Source of the DNA: an uncultured Clostridia bacterium
GTDB taxonomy: Bacteria > Bacillota > Clostridia > TANB77 > CAG-508
Reading direction: 5' to 3'
Length of the DNA: 43,433 bases
Assembly (NCBI GenBank): GCA_944393375.1
Contig: CALXZX010000015.1
Coordinates: 1-43,433 of the forward strand
The translations under genes were made by a program, and so were the position numbers. The notes below the pieces were generated by a model. The model had not been told where the DNA came from, did no database searches, and saw nothing but the letters and a program-made list of their open reading frames with translations. Shown here one piece after another: positions 35,347 through 43,433 of this stretch; the first letter of the stretch is position 1; each line of letters opens with the position of its first letter.

Positions 35347-35685
35347 CTATTGCATAACATCTCTTACTGCTTCGCCTATAATTTTATTCACATCTGCTAA
35401 AACAATATTAAATTTCATTTCTGCATCAAAATATTTTTTTGCATCATCTATTTGTATTAATTCTGCATATAGTTCTTTCATTTTATTTGTTTTTTCTACA
35501 TCTTCTTTTCCTGTTTGCATTTGTGTTAATTGTGCTTCATATCTTGCAACTTCAAATTCACCTATCTTCTTTTTTAGGTCAGAATTTAATGCTAATGCTT
35601 CTCTTGCCATTTTATAATTTACATATTCTTCTGATTGTTTTATTTCTGCTGCTAGTCTATTTGCTGTATCATATACGTTCATCAT
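35347..35685 (-). CDS. YlbF family regulator
   Basis: The 112-residue, all-helical protein resembles YlbF/YmcA, members of the RicAFT complex that in B. subtilis modulates RNase Y and sporulation/biofilm decisions. YDTANRLAAEIKQSEEYVNY and the length fit the family, and no metal-binding cysteines are visible, unlike RicA/RicF/RicT cluster ligands. It may be one of several paralogues. AAAGGA lies upstream of the ATG at 35685. It lies 17 bases below the DUF3048 gene and 38 above the metallopeptidase gene. Confidence 0.82.
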   Translation of the reverse strand: MMNVYDTANRLAAEIKQSEEYVNYKMAREALALNSDLKKKIGEFEVARYEAQLTQMQTGKEDVEKTNKMKELYAELIQIDDAKKYFDAEMKFNIVLADVNKIIGEAVRDVMQ

Positions 35686-35702
35686 TTACACGTCCTTTCT
35701 AT

Positions 35703-36782
35703 CTATTCACTCACTGTATTGGTTGTTCCTGTTGTTTCTTCTATCCCTTCAATTTCTACATCTGCATTTGTTGGACATATATTGACAAATGTATTTCCAT
35801 CATTTACTTGAATTTCATTTCCATTCATATCTTGATAAATGGTTTTTTCATCTCTTGCATTTTTGATACATTGAATTTTAATAGCTCTGCCATTTGTAAT
35901 ATAATATCCATCAAATGTTCCTATATTTCTTAACCCCTGTCTACCTTTGTTTTCTGAATCTGATAAAGTATAATTGTTACAGAATGTAATAATTATATTC
36001 TTCGTTGTTACAGGTTCATCTGTATCCCAATCTGTTTGTTCTTCTCCTCTTGCATATCTTACATATACTTTATTTTGTTTATCATATTCATATCTTACAG
36101 TTTGCAAATCTGAATGTGGTATTGTAATTGTATCAGCTACTTGCCCATCTTCTAAATTTACTTCATCTGTTACATAATTTAACACACTTTCTTCTGTTGA
36201 TGTTGTTCTATAATTTTTACTTTTTGCTGATTCTAATAATTTTTCTGTACTTGTTACTGCATTATGTGGTGCATATTTATCTTTTACTCTCCAGAAAGTT
36301 GTTCCATCTTCTGCTATACCATTAATATCATTAATACTAAATTTCTTTATATCACTTTGTGCTTGTGGACTTTGTCCAAAATGTACATAGATAGCATCAT
36401 TTTCCATTGCATAATCTATAAAATAATGTCTAGCACTTCTTACTGGCCCTATTTTGTCTAAATCAGCACCTTTGAATAAAGCCATTAATCTAGTTTCTCC
36501 ACCTTCTACAATAATTTCATATACCATATATGCTTGATTTAGTCCAGCTTGTGGCCAAGCATCACTATGATTATCAATCATAACAGCAAATGGTCTATCA
36601 TTTCCACTAAATATTTGTACTGTTTTTTCTTCTTCTACTGCTACTGTTTCTTTGTTTTCTTCACCTGATATAGTTTCTGTATTTTCCTTATCCTGTATAA
36701 TTTTATATGCTAATACAACACCTGCTACAATAATTAAAATAACTAATATAGCAATTAAAATTTTTATTCCACCTTTTTCCAT
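35703..36782 (-). CDS. DUF3048 domain membrane-anchored protein (YerB-like)
   Basis: An N-terminal span (about 6-28) anchors an extracytoplasmic protein with a T/E-rich linker and the DUF3048 domain: RPFAVMIDNHSDAWPQAGLN, ETRLMALFKG, KIGPVRSARHYFIDYA and FWRVKDKYAPHNAVTS. No lipobox cysteine follows the span. The B. subtilis homologue YerB is a lipoprotein of unclear function. Length (359) is typical. GGGAG precedes the ATG. It sits in the ybeY - ylbF run. Confidence 0.88.
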   Translation of the reverse strand: MEKGGIKILIAILVILIIVAGVVLAYKIIQDKENTETISGEENKETVAVEEEKTVQIFSGNDRPFAVMIDNHSDAWPQAGLNQAYMVYEIIVEGGETRLMALFKGADLDKIGPVRSARHYFIDYAMENDAIYVHFGQSPQAQSDIKKFSINDINGIAEDGTTFWRVKDKYAPHNAVTSTEKLLESAKSKNYRTTSTEESVLNYVTDEVNLEDGQVADTITIPHSDLQTVRYEYDKQNKVYVRYARGEEQTDWDTDEPVTTKNIIITFCNNYTLSDSENKGRQGLRNIGTFDGYYITNGRAIKIQCIKNARDEKTIYQDMNGNEIQVNDGNTFVNICPTNADVEIEGIEETTGTTNTVSE

Positions 36783-36806
36783 GTGTGCTCCCTTCTTATT
36801 TTTCTT

Positions 36807-37283
36807 TTATCGTGATATATTCAATGTTTTCAATATGTTTTCTTCTTTTGTTCGCATTTCTTTTTTATCTTCTTCTTCTATATGGTCATATCCCATTAAA
36901 TGATAAAATCCATGAACTAACATATAAGCTAATTCTCTTTCAAAACTATGTCCATATTCTTTTGCTTGTTCTTCTACTTTCGGTATAGAGATAACAATAT
37001 CTCCTAATATATCTTGATATGAAAAGTCTTTTTCTTGTACTTTTTTGTCTAATTCTTCTTTTTCAAACATAGGAAATGAAAGCACATCTGTTGGCTTGTC
37101 TATATTTCTATATTCTTTATTTATCCTTTGTATATTTTCAGGATTTGTAAAGGTTACAGTAATATATAATTTTGAATATTGTAACCCTTCTACTTTAAAG
37201 CATTCTTCAAAAACTTTTTTGACAATATCTTCCCAAGATTTTACTTCTTCAATATCTTTATATATGATTTCATAGTTTTCCAT
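36807..37283 (-). CDS. ybeY: Endoribonuclease YbeY (16S rRNA maturation)
   Basis: YbeY is a zinc endoribonuclease for 16S rRNA 3'-end maturation and ribosome quality control. The metal motif HGFYHLMGYDH (124-134) matches the family HGxLHLxGYDH. NPENIQRINKEYRNIDKPTDVLSFP precedes it as expected. At 158 residues it has normal length. The ATG follows the upstream stop directly, so it is co-translated with the 404-residue gene. In other Bacillota it sits after phoH; here that place is held by an unknown gene. Confidence 0.95.
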   Translation of the reverse strand: MENYEIIYKDIEEVKSWEDIVKKVFEECFKVEGLQYSKLYITVTFTNPENIQRINKEYRNIDKPTDVLSFPMFEKEELDKKVQEKDFSYQDILGDIVISIPKVEEQAKEYGHSFERELAYMLVHGFYHLMGYDHIEEEDKKEMRTKEENILKTLNISR

Positions 37284-38498
37284 TTATGCAACTTCCTTTA
37301 ATTTTTTTGTATATTTTCCTTCTGATATACATGCATTTTTCAATTCTCTCAATGCACCATAATCAATTAATTTTCTTTTATAATAGGTAATCAATTTACT
37401 GTAATCCGTTTTTGTGTTACCTTCTTTTATTTTTTTCATATCATCTTTGATAAATAAAACTTCTTTTTGTTTTACATATTCAATAAAATTTGTTTCTTTT
37501 AATTTACATATTTCTTTATACTTGTTCCAGAAAGTTTTGAATTCTTCTCTATCTTTTGCATTTTCCCAATACACTTTTGTAGATAACAATTTCACATTAT
37601 AATCTTCAAATAAATTAATTAACATACTATATGCTTTTTCCCTTTTTGTAGCTATTTTTGTGTCTTGAACTAGGATTCTTGCATCTTTTAAAACTTTTTC
37701 ATAACATTGTATTGCTACAATTAATGGTAAACTATGTGTAAATAATTTTCTACTAATACTTAATAATAAAACATTTTTTTCTATATTATCTTTTGTATCT
37801 AATTTTCCAACAGTAAAAGTTTCATAATTTTCATATTCTTTTATTACATCTTTGGCTACTTTATCATTTTCAACCTTTATTTTTAAAGATAAGATATTTT
37901 GTATATATTCTTCTAATGTATAGAATATTTTTGTATATATCCATTCCTTTGAAGCCTCATAAGTATTCATAGTATCTGCTAATTTTATTGAATAATTCTT
38001 TAAAATACCTTTATATAATGTATCCATTTTTGAAATATAAAATTGATTATATCTTTCGATTAATTTTTCTTTTCCAGATAACTGTACACCATCATTGTCT
38101 AATTCTAATAAATATTTTTGTTTCCTATTTTTATATTCTACATATTCATTTTCTTTCAAACTAGTTACTTCATAATATTTAGATAATGCTTCTTTTTCAA
38201 AATCTGATGCAGTATCATTTTTTACTTTCTTATAGATAGAATCCATAACATATTTATCTAATGCTTCTAAATAGCTTTCATATGCAGTATCATATTTTTC
38301 TTCAGCTTCTTTTTGATTATAATTTTCACTACTATTTTCATAGGCTTCAAATGCTTTTAATAAGCTATTTCTTTTTATTGAAATTAACATTCCATTAATT
38401 CCAATTTTCGTTGGTATTAACATTCTGGTTAATGTTTTTGTAATTTTATTAAAAAATGTTTTATCTGTTCCTGTGATTCTCAAACTTTTTTCTTCCAT
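37284..38498 (-). CDS. Hypothetical helical protein in the position of phoH
   Basis: No family was recognised for this 404-residue protein. It is predicted mostly helical, rich in K, E and Y, with no signal peptide, membrane span, P-loop or metal motif visible. A positively charged N-terminus (NKITKTLTRMLIPTKIGI) is followed by repeated helical segments. GAAGGGATG precedes the ATG. It lies 14 bases below yqfD and abuts the ybeY start, so expression is shared with a sporulation gene and a ribosome-maturation gene. PhoH, a P-loop ATPase, is usually here but is not this protein. Confidence 0.82.
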   Translation of the reverse strand: MEEKSLRITGTDKTFFNKITKTLTRMLIPTKIGINGMLISIKRNSLLKAFEAYENSSENYNQKEAEEKYDTAYESYLEALDKYVMDSIYKKVKNDTASDFEKEALSKYYEVTSLKENEYVEYKNRKQKYLLELDNDGVQLSGKEKLIERYNQFYISKMDTLYKGILKNYSIKLADTMNTYEASKEWIYTKIFYTLEEYIQNILSLKIKVENDKVAKDVIKEYENYETFTVGKLDTKDNIEKNVLLLSISRKLFTHSLPLIVAIQCYEKVLKDARILVQDTKIATKREKAYSMLINLFEDYNVKLLSTKVYWENAKDREEFKTFWNKYKEICKLKETNFIEYVKQKEVLFIKDDMKKIKEGNTKTDYSKLITYYKRKLIDYGALRELKNACISEGKYTKKLKEVA

Positions 38499-38511
38499 TT
38501 ATATCATCCCT

Positions 38512-39696
38512 TCAAAACACAATTTTTTCATTTGTCCCTATTGTCTCTAGCACTTCATATGTAACATAAATATCAATACTATTTTCATGTTCATAAGTAT
38601 TTATATGTTTATTTACAATATTTTCTTTATTTTCTATTTGACCTTCCAATTCCTTTTCTATTTCTTGTATCCCTAAGTTTTTTGCTTCTTCAACAGAATA
38701 TGTTTTTTCTATTTCTTCATATTGTTGATAAGTCGTTTTTACTACGGAAATTGGCAAATAGAAGTTAGAAAATAACTTTATTTTATTTTCAGTCTCTATT
38801 GTATCATAAAATTTAAATTTTGAAACCCCTTTCGGAAAATTTATTTTAAAATTATTTATTTTTATTCCATAATTTGTTTCAACATTTCCTGTATACTGTT
38901 TTTCCGTAGTTGTATATTGAATTGTCTTGTTCATAGTATACCAAACTCTTGCTTCTATTTCCCCTTTTGCATGAACATATCGAATTCCTGTATATTTTCC
39001 TTCCATCCATCCATTAATTAATACATCTCCTACACTTACAGTATCTCCTACTTTCACATTCGCTGTCCCATCTTGTGCATTTATTTTGGTAATAACACCA
39101 TTTTTATTTGAAACAATATTACAATATTCATCTTCATCAATAATATCTGGTTTTTCATCGGCTTTTACTAATCTAACAATTGCATTGGTTCCTTTTAATT
39201 CAATTCCTATCCATGCAATATCATCTCTTTCTAATCTTATTTTATTAATAACCTCTTTTGTATCTATATTGTTTTTTAATGTTCCAATTCTTAATCCCGC
39301 TTCTTGAATATCTTCCATAATGTTTTCAATTACTAATCCATTTTCTTCGATAATTTCTATATTCCATACAAAACGGGAACTAAAAAAGATAATACCAAGA
39401 ACTAAAATTAAAAATAGTGCAAACAATTTTCTTTTCTTATATTTATTAAGAAGAAAAGGTAACCCTCTTTTTGATTTTATTGCTATTTTACATTGTGTTT
39501 TTTTTGCAATTTTACAAATTTCTTTAAAATGTTTAATTTCTATATTTAACGCTAAATGTATATCATTTTCTTTCTTAATGTTCCACATCATATAATTTCT
39601 ATTTCTGCAAATATTGATAAATCTTTCAATATAATACCCTTCTACTACAATTCGTAAATATCCATATATATAATTGATAATTTTCTTTATGAACAT
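38512..39696 (-). CDS. yqfD: Sporulation protein YqfD
   Basis: YqfD is a sporulation-linked membrane protein; in B. subtilis it is under sigma-E. The N-terminal cytoplasmic part (about 1-90) precedes a span (about 91-110) and a large extracytoplasmic domain. Family landmarks include DIAWIGIELKGTNAIVRLVKA and NVKVGDTVSVGDVLINGWME, with a barrel-sandwich-like fold. Length (394) matches. AGGAGAG precedes the ATG. It lies 16 bases below yqfC, as in B. subtilis. Its biochemical role is not established. Confidence 0.9.
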   Translation of the reverse strand: MFIKKIINYIYGYLRIVVEGYYIERFINICRNRNYMMWNIKKENDIHLALNIEIKHFKEICKIAKKTQCKIAIKSKRGLPFLLNKYKKRKLFALFLILVLGIIFFSSRFVWNIEIIEENGLVIENIMEDIQEAGLRIGTLKNNIDTKEVINKIRLERDDIAWIGIELKGTNAIVRLVKADEKPDIIDEDEYCNIVSNKNGVITKINAQDGTANVKVGDTVSVGDVLINGWMEGKYTGIRYVHAKGEIEARVWYTMNKTIQYTTTEKQYTGNVETNYGIKINNFKINFPKGVSKFKFYDTIETENKIKLFSNFYLPISVVKTTYQQYEEIEKTYSVEEAKNLGIQEIEKELEGQIENKENIVNKHINTYEHENSIDIYVTYEVLETIGTNEKIVF

Positions 39697-39712
39697 GTAT
39701 CTCTCCTTTTAG

Positions 39713-39991
39713 CTAATCTGTTATTCTTTCAAAATCAAAACTCTCAATTTTTCCTGTTACACGTATATCATCATTAGTCATCGTTTCTAAATTCAGATTA
39801 TATCCATTAATACTAATTAAACCTTTATAGGTGCTAATCCTTATAAAAAACTCCTCATATTCCAAAATCCCTTTATAATTTTCTATAATCATTTCATCAA
39901 ACCCTATCAAAGAAATTTTAGGAACATCAGAATATACTTCTTCTGGAATTTCCAATATCTTATTTAATTTACGCATTCTATTTTTTTTCAT
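39713..39991 (-). CDS. yqfC: Sporulation protein YqfC (YabP/YqfC family)
   Basis: The 92-residue YabP/YqfC family protein begins MKKNRMRKLNKILEIPEEV and contains ISLIGFDEMIIENYKGILEY and ISTYKGLISINGYNL, which match the family. YqfC precedes YqfD in most spore formers. GAAAGGATGG precedes the ATG. The whole 151-base gap upstream is a palindromic repeat, so no independent promoter is seen outside it. Confidence 0.88.
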   Translation of the reverse strand: MKKNRMRKLNKILEIPEEVYSDVPKISLIGFDEMIIENYKGILEYEEFFIRISTYKGLISINGYNLNLETMTNDDIRVTGKIESFDFERITD

Positions 39992-40012
39992 GTTTATTAT
40001 CCATCCTTTCTA

Positions 40013-40140
40013 AAAAAGGGATTTTGGGGACGGACTCATTTTTCCCTTTTTTAGTAATTTCATTATTAGGTAAAGCCTTTTTTAATTTCATAAAACTTTT
40101 TTAGAAAGGGAAAAATGAGTCCGTCCCCAAGATCCCTTTT
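40013..40140. repeat. Palindromic repeat element, full copy 2
   Basis: The ends match copy 1: 40013-40051 is identical to the 39-base arm (AAAAAGGGATTTT then GGGGACGGACTC then ATTTTTCCCTTTTT), and 40104-40140 is its near inverse. The interior differs from copy 1 in sequence and length. It occupies almost all of the 40142-39992 gap, beginning two bases past the pdaA stop. Confidence 0.88.
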
Positions 40141-40142
40141 CA

Positions 40143-40949
40143 TTATTCAAATTCATCAAGAGATTTAAATTCATATCCCATATTTTTTGCTTCTTTTATG
40201 ATACTATCTAAAATATTGGTATTTGTTTTGGAATTTCCATGTAATAACATGATTTCTCCATTATGAAGATTATTCAGTATCTTTTCTTTTGCCTTTTCTT
40301 CGTTAGGTTGTTTTTGTTCATTCCAATCCTCATAGGCAAATGACCACATAACCGTTTTATATCCTAATGAATTTATTACTTGCACTGTCTTTTCACTAAA
40401 TTCTCCTTTTGGTGGTCTTATATATTTCATTTCATATCCAAATTTTTCATACACACTTTGATGTAAATCCATTACTTCTTTTTTGATTTCTTCTTCTGTT
40501 AAACTTGGCATACTTTTATGATTAACTGTATGGTTACCTATGATATGTCCTTCATCAATCATTTGTCTTACTAGTTCTTCTTGAGTATTAACATAATGTG
40601 CTGTTAGAAAAAACGTTGCCTTTACATCATTCTCTTTTAATGTTTTTAAAATTTGACTAGTATAACCTGCTTCATATCCTTCATCAAATGTCAGATAAAT
40701 TGCCCTTGATTCACTATTACCTAAAGTTATTCCATTGTTTTCTTCTAATACTTTTCTATTTTCACTTCCTACATCTGGTTGTTCATGATTATCGTTTCTT
40801 TTTATTCCCCATTCTATTTTTTTATTGCTGACACTTGCACTTGTATGTATTTCTTCATGTATATATATATCAATTATAGAGATAAACGATATAGCTATTA
40901 TTAATAAAATCATACTCATTCTTTTAAAAAATGTTTTATTTTTTTTCAT
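40143..40949 (-). CDS. pdaA: Polysaccharide deacetylase (PdaA-like)
   Basis: PdaA removes acetyl from N-acetylmuramate in cortex peptidoglycan and helps form muramic-delta-lactam. An N-terminal span (about 9-27) precedes the deacetylase domain. Motif 1 TFDEGYEAGY is PdaA-like (family TFDNGYE), motif 2 HTVNHKSMPSL holds the metal histidines, motif 3 RPPKGEFS is present, and MWSFAYEDWN and IMLLHGNSKTN follow. Length is 268. GGAGTGA precedes the ATG. The match to PdaA and nearby yqfCD support a spore cortex role, but general deacetylases share these motifs. Confidence 0.85.
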   Translation of the reverse strand: MKKNKTFFKRMSMILLIIAISFISIIDIYIHEEIHTSASVSNKKIEWGIKRNDNHEQPDVGSENRKVLEENNGITLGNSESRAIYLTFDEGYEAGYTSQILKTLKENDVKATFFLTAHYVNTQEELVRQMIDEGHIIGNHTVNHKSMPSLTEEEIKKEVMDLHQSVYEKFGYEMKYIRPPKGEFSEKTVQVINSLGYKTVMWSFAYEDWNEQKQPNEEKAKEKILNNLHNGEIMLLHGNSKTNTNILDSIIKEAKNMGYEFKSLDEFE

Positions 40950-41277
40950 AATGATTCACTCCATTTTTTAATTTATCTGTTTAATACTATGCATTTGTAA
41001 AAATATTATTCTTTTCTTATATGATATCTTACTTTTACCCCCTCTCTAAATCTTTGGATACATTTCCTAATTTTTGTAAATTTTTCTTTGTCATCTTTTT
41101 CATTTTACTTGTATTTTTTACTAATATTAATGCTTTTATCTGCAATATAAATTTATTATGAGAGTATTGACAAGATGATTTTTTTAGAATATATTGTTGT
41201 TGTTGCTGGAAAAATAAGGTAATTATTTTTTTATTGTCGAAACATATTATTTCATCAAATAAAAGGGGGATTCTCAT
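40950..41277. other. Intergenic divergent region between pdaA-like gene and two-component pair
   Basis: No gene is supported here. A minus-strand ORF (41035-41277) covers most of it but lacks a ribosome site and known features, and its start overlaps the plus-strand gene's ATG. The promoter for the two-component pair lies at 41167-41195. No AgrD-like peptide ORF or regular LytTR binding pair was seen. Confidence 0.6.
41167..41195 (+). promoter_or_regulatory. Promoter for the two-component pair
   Basis: The plus strand shows TTGACA (41167-41172), a 17-base spacer and TATATT (41190-41195), about 80 bases before the ATG. A leader of that length is left upstream of the response regulator gene. 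Confidence 0.7.
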
Positions 41278-41994
41278 ATGTTAAATTTTGTTATTTGTGA
41301 TGATAATGTAAATATTTTAGATAGATTAGAAAAACTTTTAGAAAATATATTTGCAAAAAATAATCTTGATGGTCAAGTAGCTTTCAAATTTAATAACTTT
41401 GAAGATTTATTGGCTTGTTTTGACAATGAAAATCAAATTGATGTTTTATTATTAGACATTAATTTGAAATCTCAAAAGACTGGTTTAGATTTAGCTGAAG
41501 AAATTAGAAAAAAGAATAAAAATGTTTATCTTATATTTACCACTGGTCATTTAGAATATGCTATGATGGCATACAAATATAAAACTTTCGACTATTTAGC
41601 AAAACCAATTACTTATGAAAGATTAGAAGATACTGTAAAAAGGCTTTTTGATGATATTTATGGATTACCAAAGAAATATATTAAAATTGATAATAAAAAT
41701 ACACTTGTAGATGAAACGCAAATTCAATATATTAAAAGAGATGGTATGAAATTAAATTTTCATACTTCTTCTCGTGATTATGAATCTTATAGTTCTTTTA
41801 ATAAAATTCAAGATAAACTACCTAATAATTTTGTAAGATGTCACAAATCTTATATTGTTAATCTAGATAATATTAAAAATGTGGATCCAGTTGCTTTAAC
41901 TGTATATTTTAACAATGATACATTTTGTAGCATTGGACCTAAATATAAAAAGGAATTTATGGAGGTTATAAAAAGTCATGGAATTATTGAATAA
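41278..41994 (+). CDS. LytTR response regulator (AgrA-like)
   Basis: The receiver domain (about 1-125) has the acidic pair DD (8-9), phospho-acceptor D60 in VLLLDINL, and K109 in FDYLAKP. The LytTR DNA-binding domain (about 140-235) contains IQYIKRDGMKLNFHT and FVRCHKSYIVNLDNI. This is the AgrA/ComE/VirR type, which binds paired direct repeats. A strong AGGGGG site precedes the ATG. The 3' end overlaps the kinase gene by 17 bases, implying translational coupling. The regulator comes first, unlike the usual agrBDCA order. Confidence 0.92.
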   Translation: MLNFVICDDNVNILDRLEKLLENIFAKNNLDGQVAFKFNNFEDLLACFDNENQIDVLLLDINLKSQKTGLDLAEEIRKKNKNVYLIFTTGHLEYAMMAYKYKTFDYLAKPITYERLEDTVKRLFDDIYGLPKKYIKIDNKNTLVDETQIQYIKRDGMKLNFHTSSRDYESYSSFNKIQDKLPNNFVRCHKSYIVNLDNIKNVDPVALTVYFNNDTFCSIGPKYKKEFMEVIKSHGIIE

Positions 41995-43324
41995 TATATG
42001 GAATGTGTTAATTACACCTAATGAAGGTTTAATAAAAATCTTATCTGTGCCCTTCACTATGATAGAAGTATATTTATCTACACTTCTTTTTACTTCTTTA
42101 TTAAACATTTCAACGCAAAAATCTCAAAGACTAATTTATGTATTATTAATTAGTTGTATTGGTGTATTAGCTACATTTATTATTCCCAGTCCTTTTAATC
42201 TAGTTATAAATTATTTGTTAATGTTTATCTTAATACCTATATTTTTCAAAACCACTTTATTAAAAACATTTCTTTCAGTAGTCATTTCTTCTTTATCTTT
42301 TGCATTAATAGGAATGTTTATTATGAATCCATATCTTGACTTTTTTAATATTTCTTATAATGATTCATTAACCATACCAATTTATAGAATAATATATGTA
42401 TTTATTCAATATTTTATTGTTTTACTTATTTATCTATTTTTTAATAAAAACAAACTTTCAATATTTATTTTTAATGATATAGATAAAAAACAAAAACACA
42501 TTATTTATGCAAATTTATGTTTTGGAATATTTACCATTCTAACACAAGCATTGGTAACTGTTTATTACATAGACAATCTTCCTCTAATTATTACCTTTTT
42601 AAGTTTTATAACTATGTTTGTCTATTTTTCATTAAGTATATATAGTTTAACTAGAGTTATGAAATTAGCTTCTACAACTCAAAAGTTACAAAATGCAGAA
42701 GAATATAATAAAACATTAAGTATCTTACATGATAGTGTTAGAGGATTTAAACATGATTTTGATAATATTGTAACTACCATTGGTGGATATGTAAAAACAA
42801 ATGATATGGAAGGGTTGAAAAAATATTATGTGCAACTTGAAGATGACTGTCAAAAAGTAAATAGTTTATATATTTTAAATCCTAAACTAATTAATAACCC
42901 TGGTGTATATAGCTTATTAACTACAAAATATCATGAGGCTGAGGAAAAAGGAATAAAAGTGAATATGTCTCTTTTACTTGATTTAAGTAAATTAAATATG
43001 AAAATTTATGAATTTACCAGAATCTTAGGTATTTTATTAGATAATGCCATAGAAGCAAGTGATGAATCTGAAGAAAAAGTAATTAATATCGTTTTTAGAG
43101 ATGATGCTAAAAATCATAGACAACTTATTATTGTTGAAAATACATATAAAGATAAAACCGTTGATACTGAAAAAATATTTAATAAAGGCTTTTCTGGAAA
43201 AGAAAATCATACTGGTTTAGGTTTGTGGGAAGTCAGAAAAATCTTAAATAAAAGTAAAAATTTAGATTTATATACCACTAAAAATGAAAAATACTTTTCA
43301 CAACAAGTCGAGATATATTATTAA
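41978..43324 (+). CDS. AgrC-like sensor histidine kinase
   Basis: About six membrane spans (20-42, 50-68, 70-90, 98-120, 135-155, 175-225) form a sensor domain. The cytoplasmic part has a phospho-accepting histidine in RGFKHDFDNIV (H259), the N-box LLDNAIEA (N356) and the G-box HTGLGLWE (411-418), the GHKL fold of the AgrC/HPK10 class. Length (448) is usual for AgrC. A GGAGG site lies 12 bases upstream, inside the regulator gene. The absence of agrB or agrD in the window means the ligand is unknown; it may be encoded off the right edge or be non-peptide. Confidence 0.9.
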   Translation: MELLNNIWNVLITPNEGLIKILSVPFTMIEVYLSTLLFTSLLNISTQKSQRLIYVLLISCIGVLATFIIPSPFNLVINYLLMFILIPIFFKTTLLKTFLSVVISSLSFALIGMFIMNPYLDFFNISYNDSLTIPIYRIIYVFIQYFIVLLIYLFFNKNKLSIFIFNDIDKKQKHIIYANLCFGIFTILTQALVTVYYIDNLPLIITFLSFITMFVYFSLSIYSLTRVMKLASTTQKLQNAEEYNKTLSILHDSVRGFKHDFDNIVTTIGGYVKTNDMEGLKKYYVQLEDDCQKVNSLYILNPKLINNPGVYSLLTTKYHEAEEKGIKVNMSLLLDLSKLNMKIYEFTRILGILLDNAIEASDESEEKVINIVFRDDAKNHRQLIIVENTYKDKTVDTEKIFNKGFSGKENHTGLGLWEVRKILNKSKNLDLYTTKNEKYFSQQVEIYY

Positions 43325-43370
43325 TAGAGCAAAATAGATATGAATAAAAAAATATTGGTTGAATGTCAAT

Positions 43371-43414
43371 AGTTGGGGTGGAAAACTATGAAAGTTTTCT
43401 ACCTCAGCTTTTTT
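43371..43414 (+). terminator. Intrinsic terminator of the two-component operon
   Basis: A 17-bp stem (43371-43387 with 43393-43409, three G-U pairs) around a five-base loop is followed by six T. It lies about 45 bases past the kinase stop. 43415-43433 shows nothing else. Confidence 0.85.
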
Positions 43415-43433
43415 CGTTGAAATGAAAAAATAT

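Noticed and set aside
16342-40140. CRISPR array from the repeated GGGGACGG sequences
   Set aside because: Copies are kilobases apart, palindromic and lack regular spacers; no cas gene is present.
40950-41034. Sigma-G-type promoter for the pdaA-like gene
   Set aside because: CATAGTA resembles a sigma-G -10, but the nearest GAATA lies only 15 bases upstream, so the spacing does not fit.
41035-41277. Minus-strand 80-residue ORF upstream of the response regulator as a possible AgrD-like peptide
   Set aside because: It has no ribosome site and no AgrD-like amphipathic/charged organisation around a central cysteine, and its start codon overlaps the plus-strand ATG. It looks like a chance reading of the leader.
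43340-43372. Ten-residue ORF (MNKKILVECQ) after the kinase as a signal peptide candidate
   Set aside because: It lacks a ribosome site and runs into the terminator stem; chance ORFs of this size are expected.

Overview
The window is very AT-rich DNA that reads as Bacillota, most likely class Clostridia, from a lineage carrying endospore genes. The basis is family content and order: divIVA/sepF, ylbF, an FtsK/SpoIIIE translocase, thyX, and the sporulation-linked genes yqfC, yqfD, a pdaA-type deacetylase and a spore photoproduct lyase family gene. Nearly all genes lie on the minus strand; the exceptions are a 58-residue ORF at 27113, a membrane protein at 29197 and a two-component pair at the right end. 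No phage, plasmid or CRISPR signal was seen.

Left edge (1-634): no protein gene. Three tandem near-consensus minus-strand promoters and a boxA-like leader point off the left edge, where a 16S rRNA gene probably starts. Next (635-9756) is a minus-strand run rsmD - coiled-coil protein - ftsK - large unknown - beta-CASP hydrolase - GH15 glucosidase, with a hairpin-rich repeat before ftsK. 9891-16321 holds divIVA and sepF (own promoter), an HlyD-like protein, miaA, a small membrane protein and a frameshifted mutL. 16342-20616 is an ABC exporter pair flanked and split by palindromic repeats.

20694-26939 holds a spore photoproduct lyase homologue and a folate/thymidylate group (folA, PHP phosphoesterase, thyX, folC), then a radical SAM protein and an anchored protein. 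27113-30527 carries the 58-residue ORF, a multi-pass GT-C-like membrane protein and two convergent membrane proteins. 30621-32079 has two tRNAs with their own promoter and terminator, a coiled-coil protein and a palindrome-rich gap. 32179-34550 is a TetR regulator with an acyl-CoA synthetase and a candidate operator.

34585-40949 is a probable operon running yqfC - yqfD - unknown 404-residue protein - ybeY - DUF3048 protein - ylbF - zinc metallopeptidase and ending at a terminator; a PdaA-like deacetylase lies upstream. The right end (41167-43414) is a plus-strand LytTR regulator and AgrC-like kinase with promoter and terminator.

The items most worth following up are a dispersed palindromic repeat family abutting stop codons, a spore photoproduct lyase homologue lacking the usual hydrogen-donor cysteine, a one-base frameshift in mutL, replacement of phoH by an unknown gene, a small uncharacterised plus-strand gene, and an agr-like pair without agrB/agrD in view.
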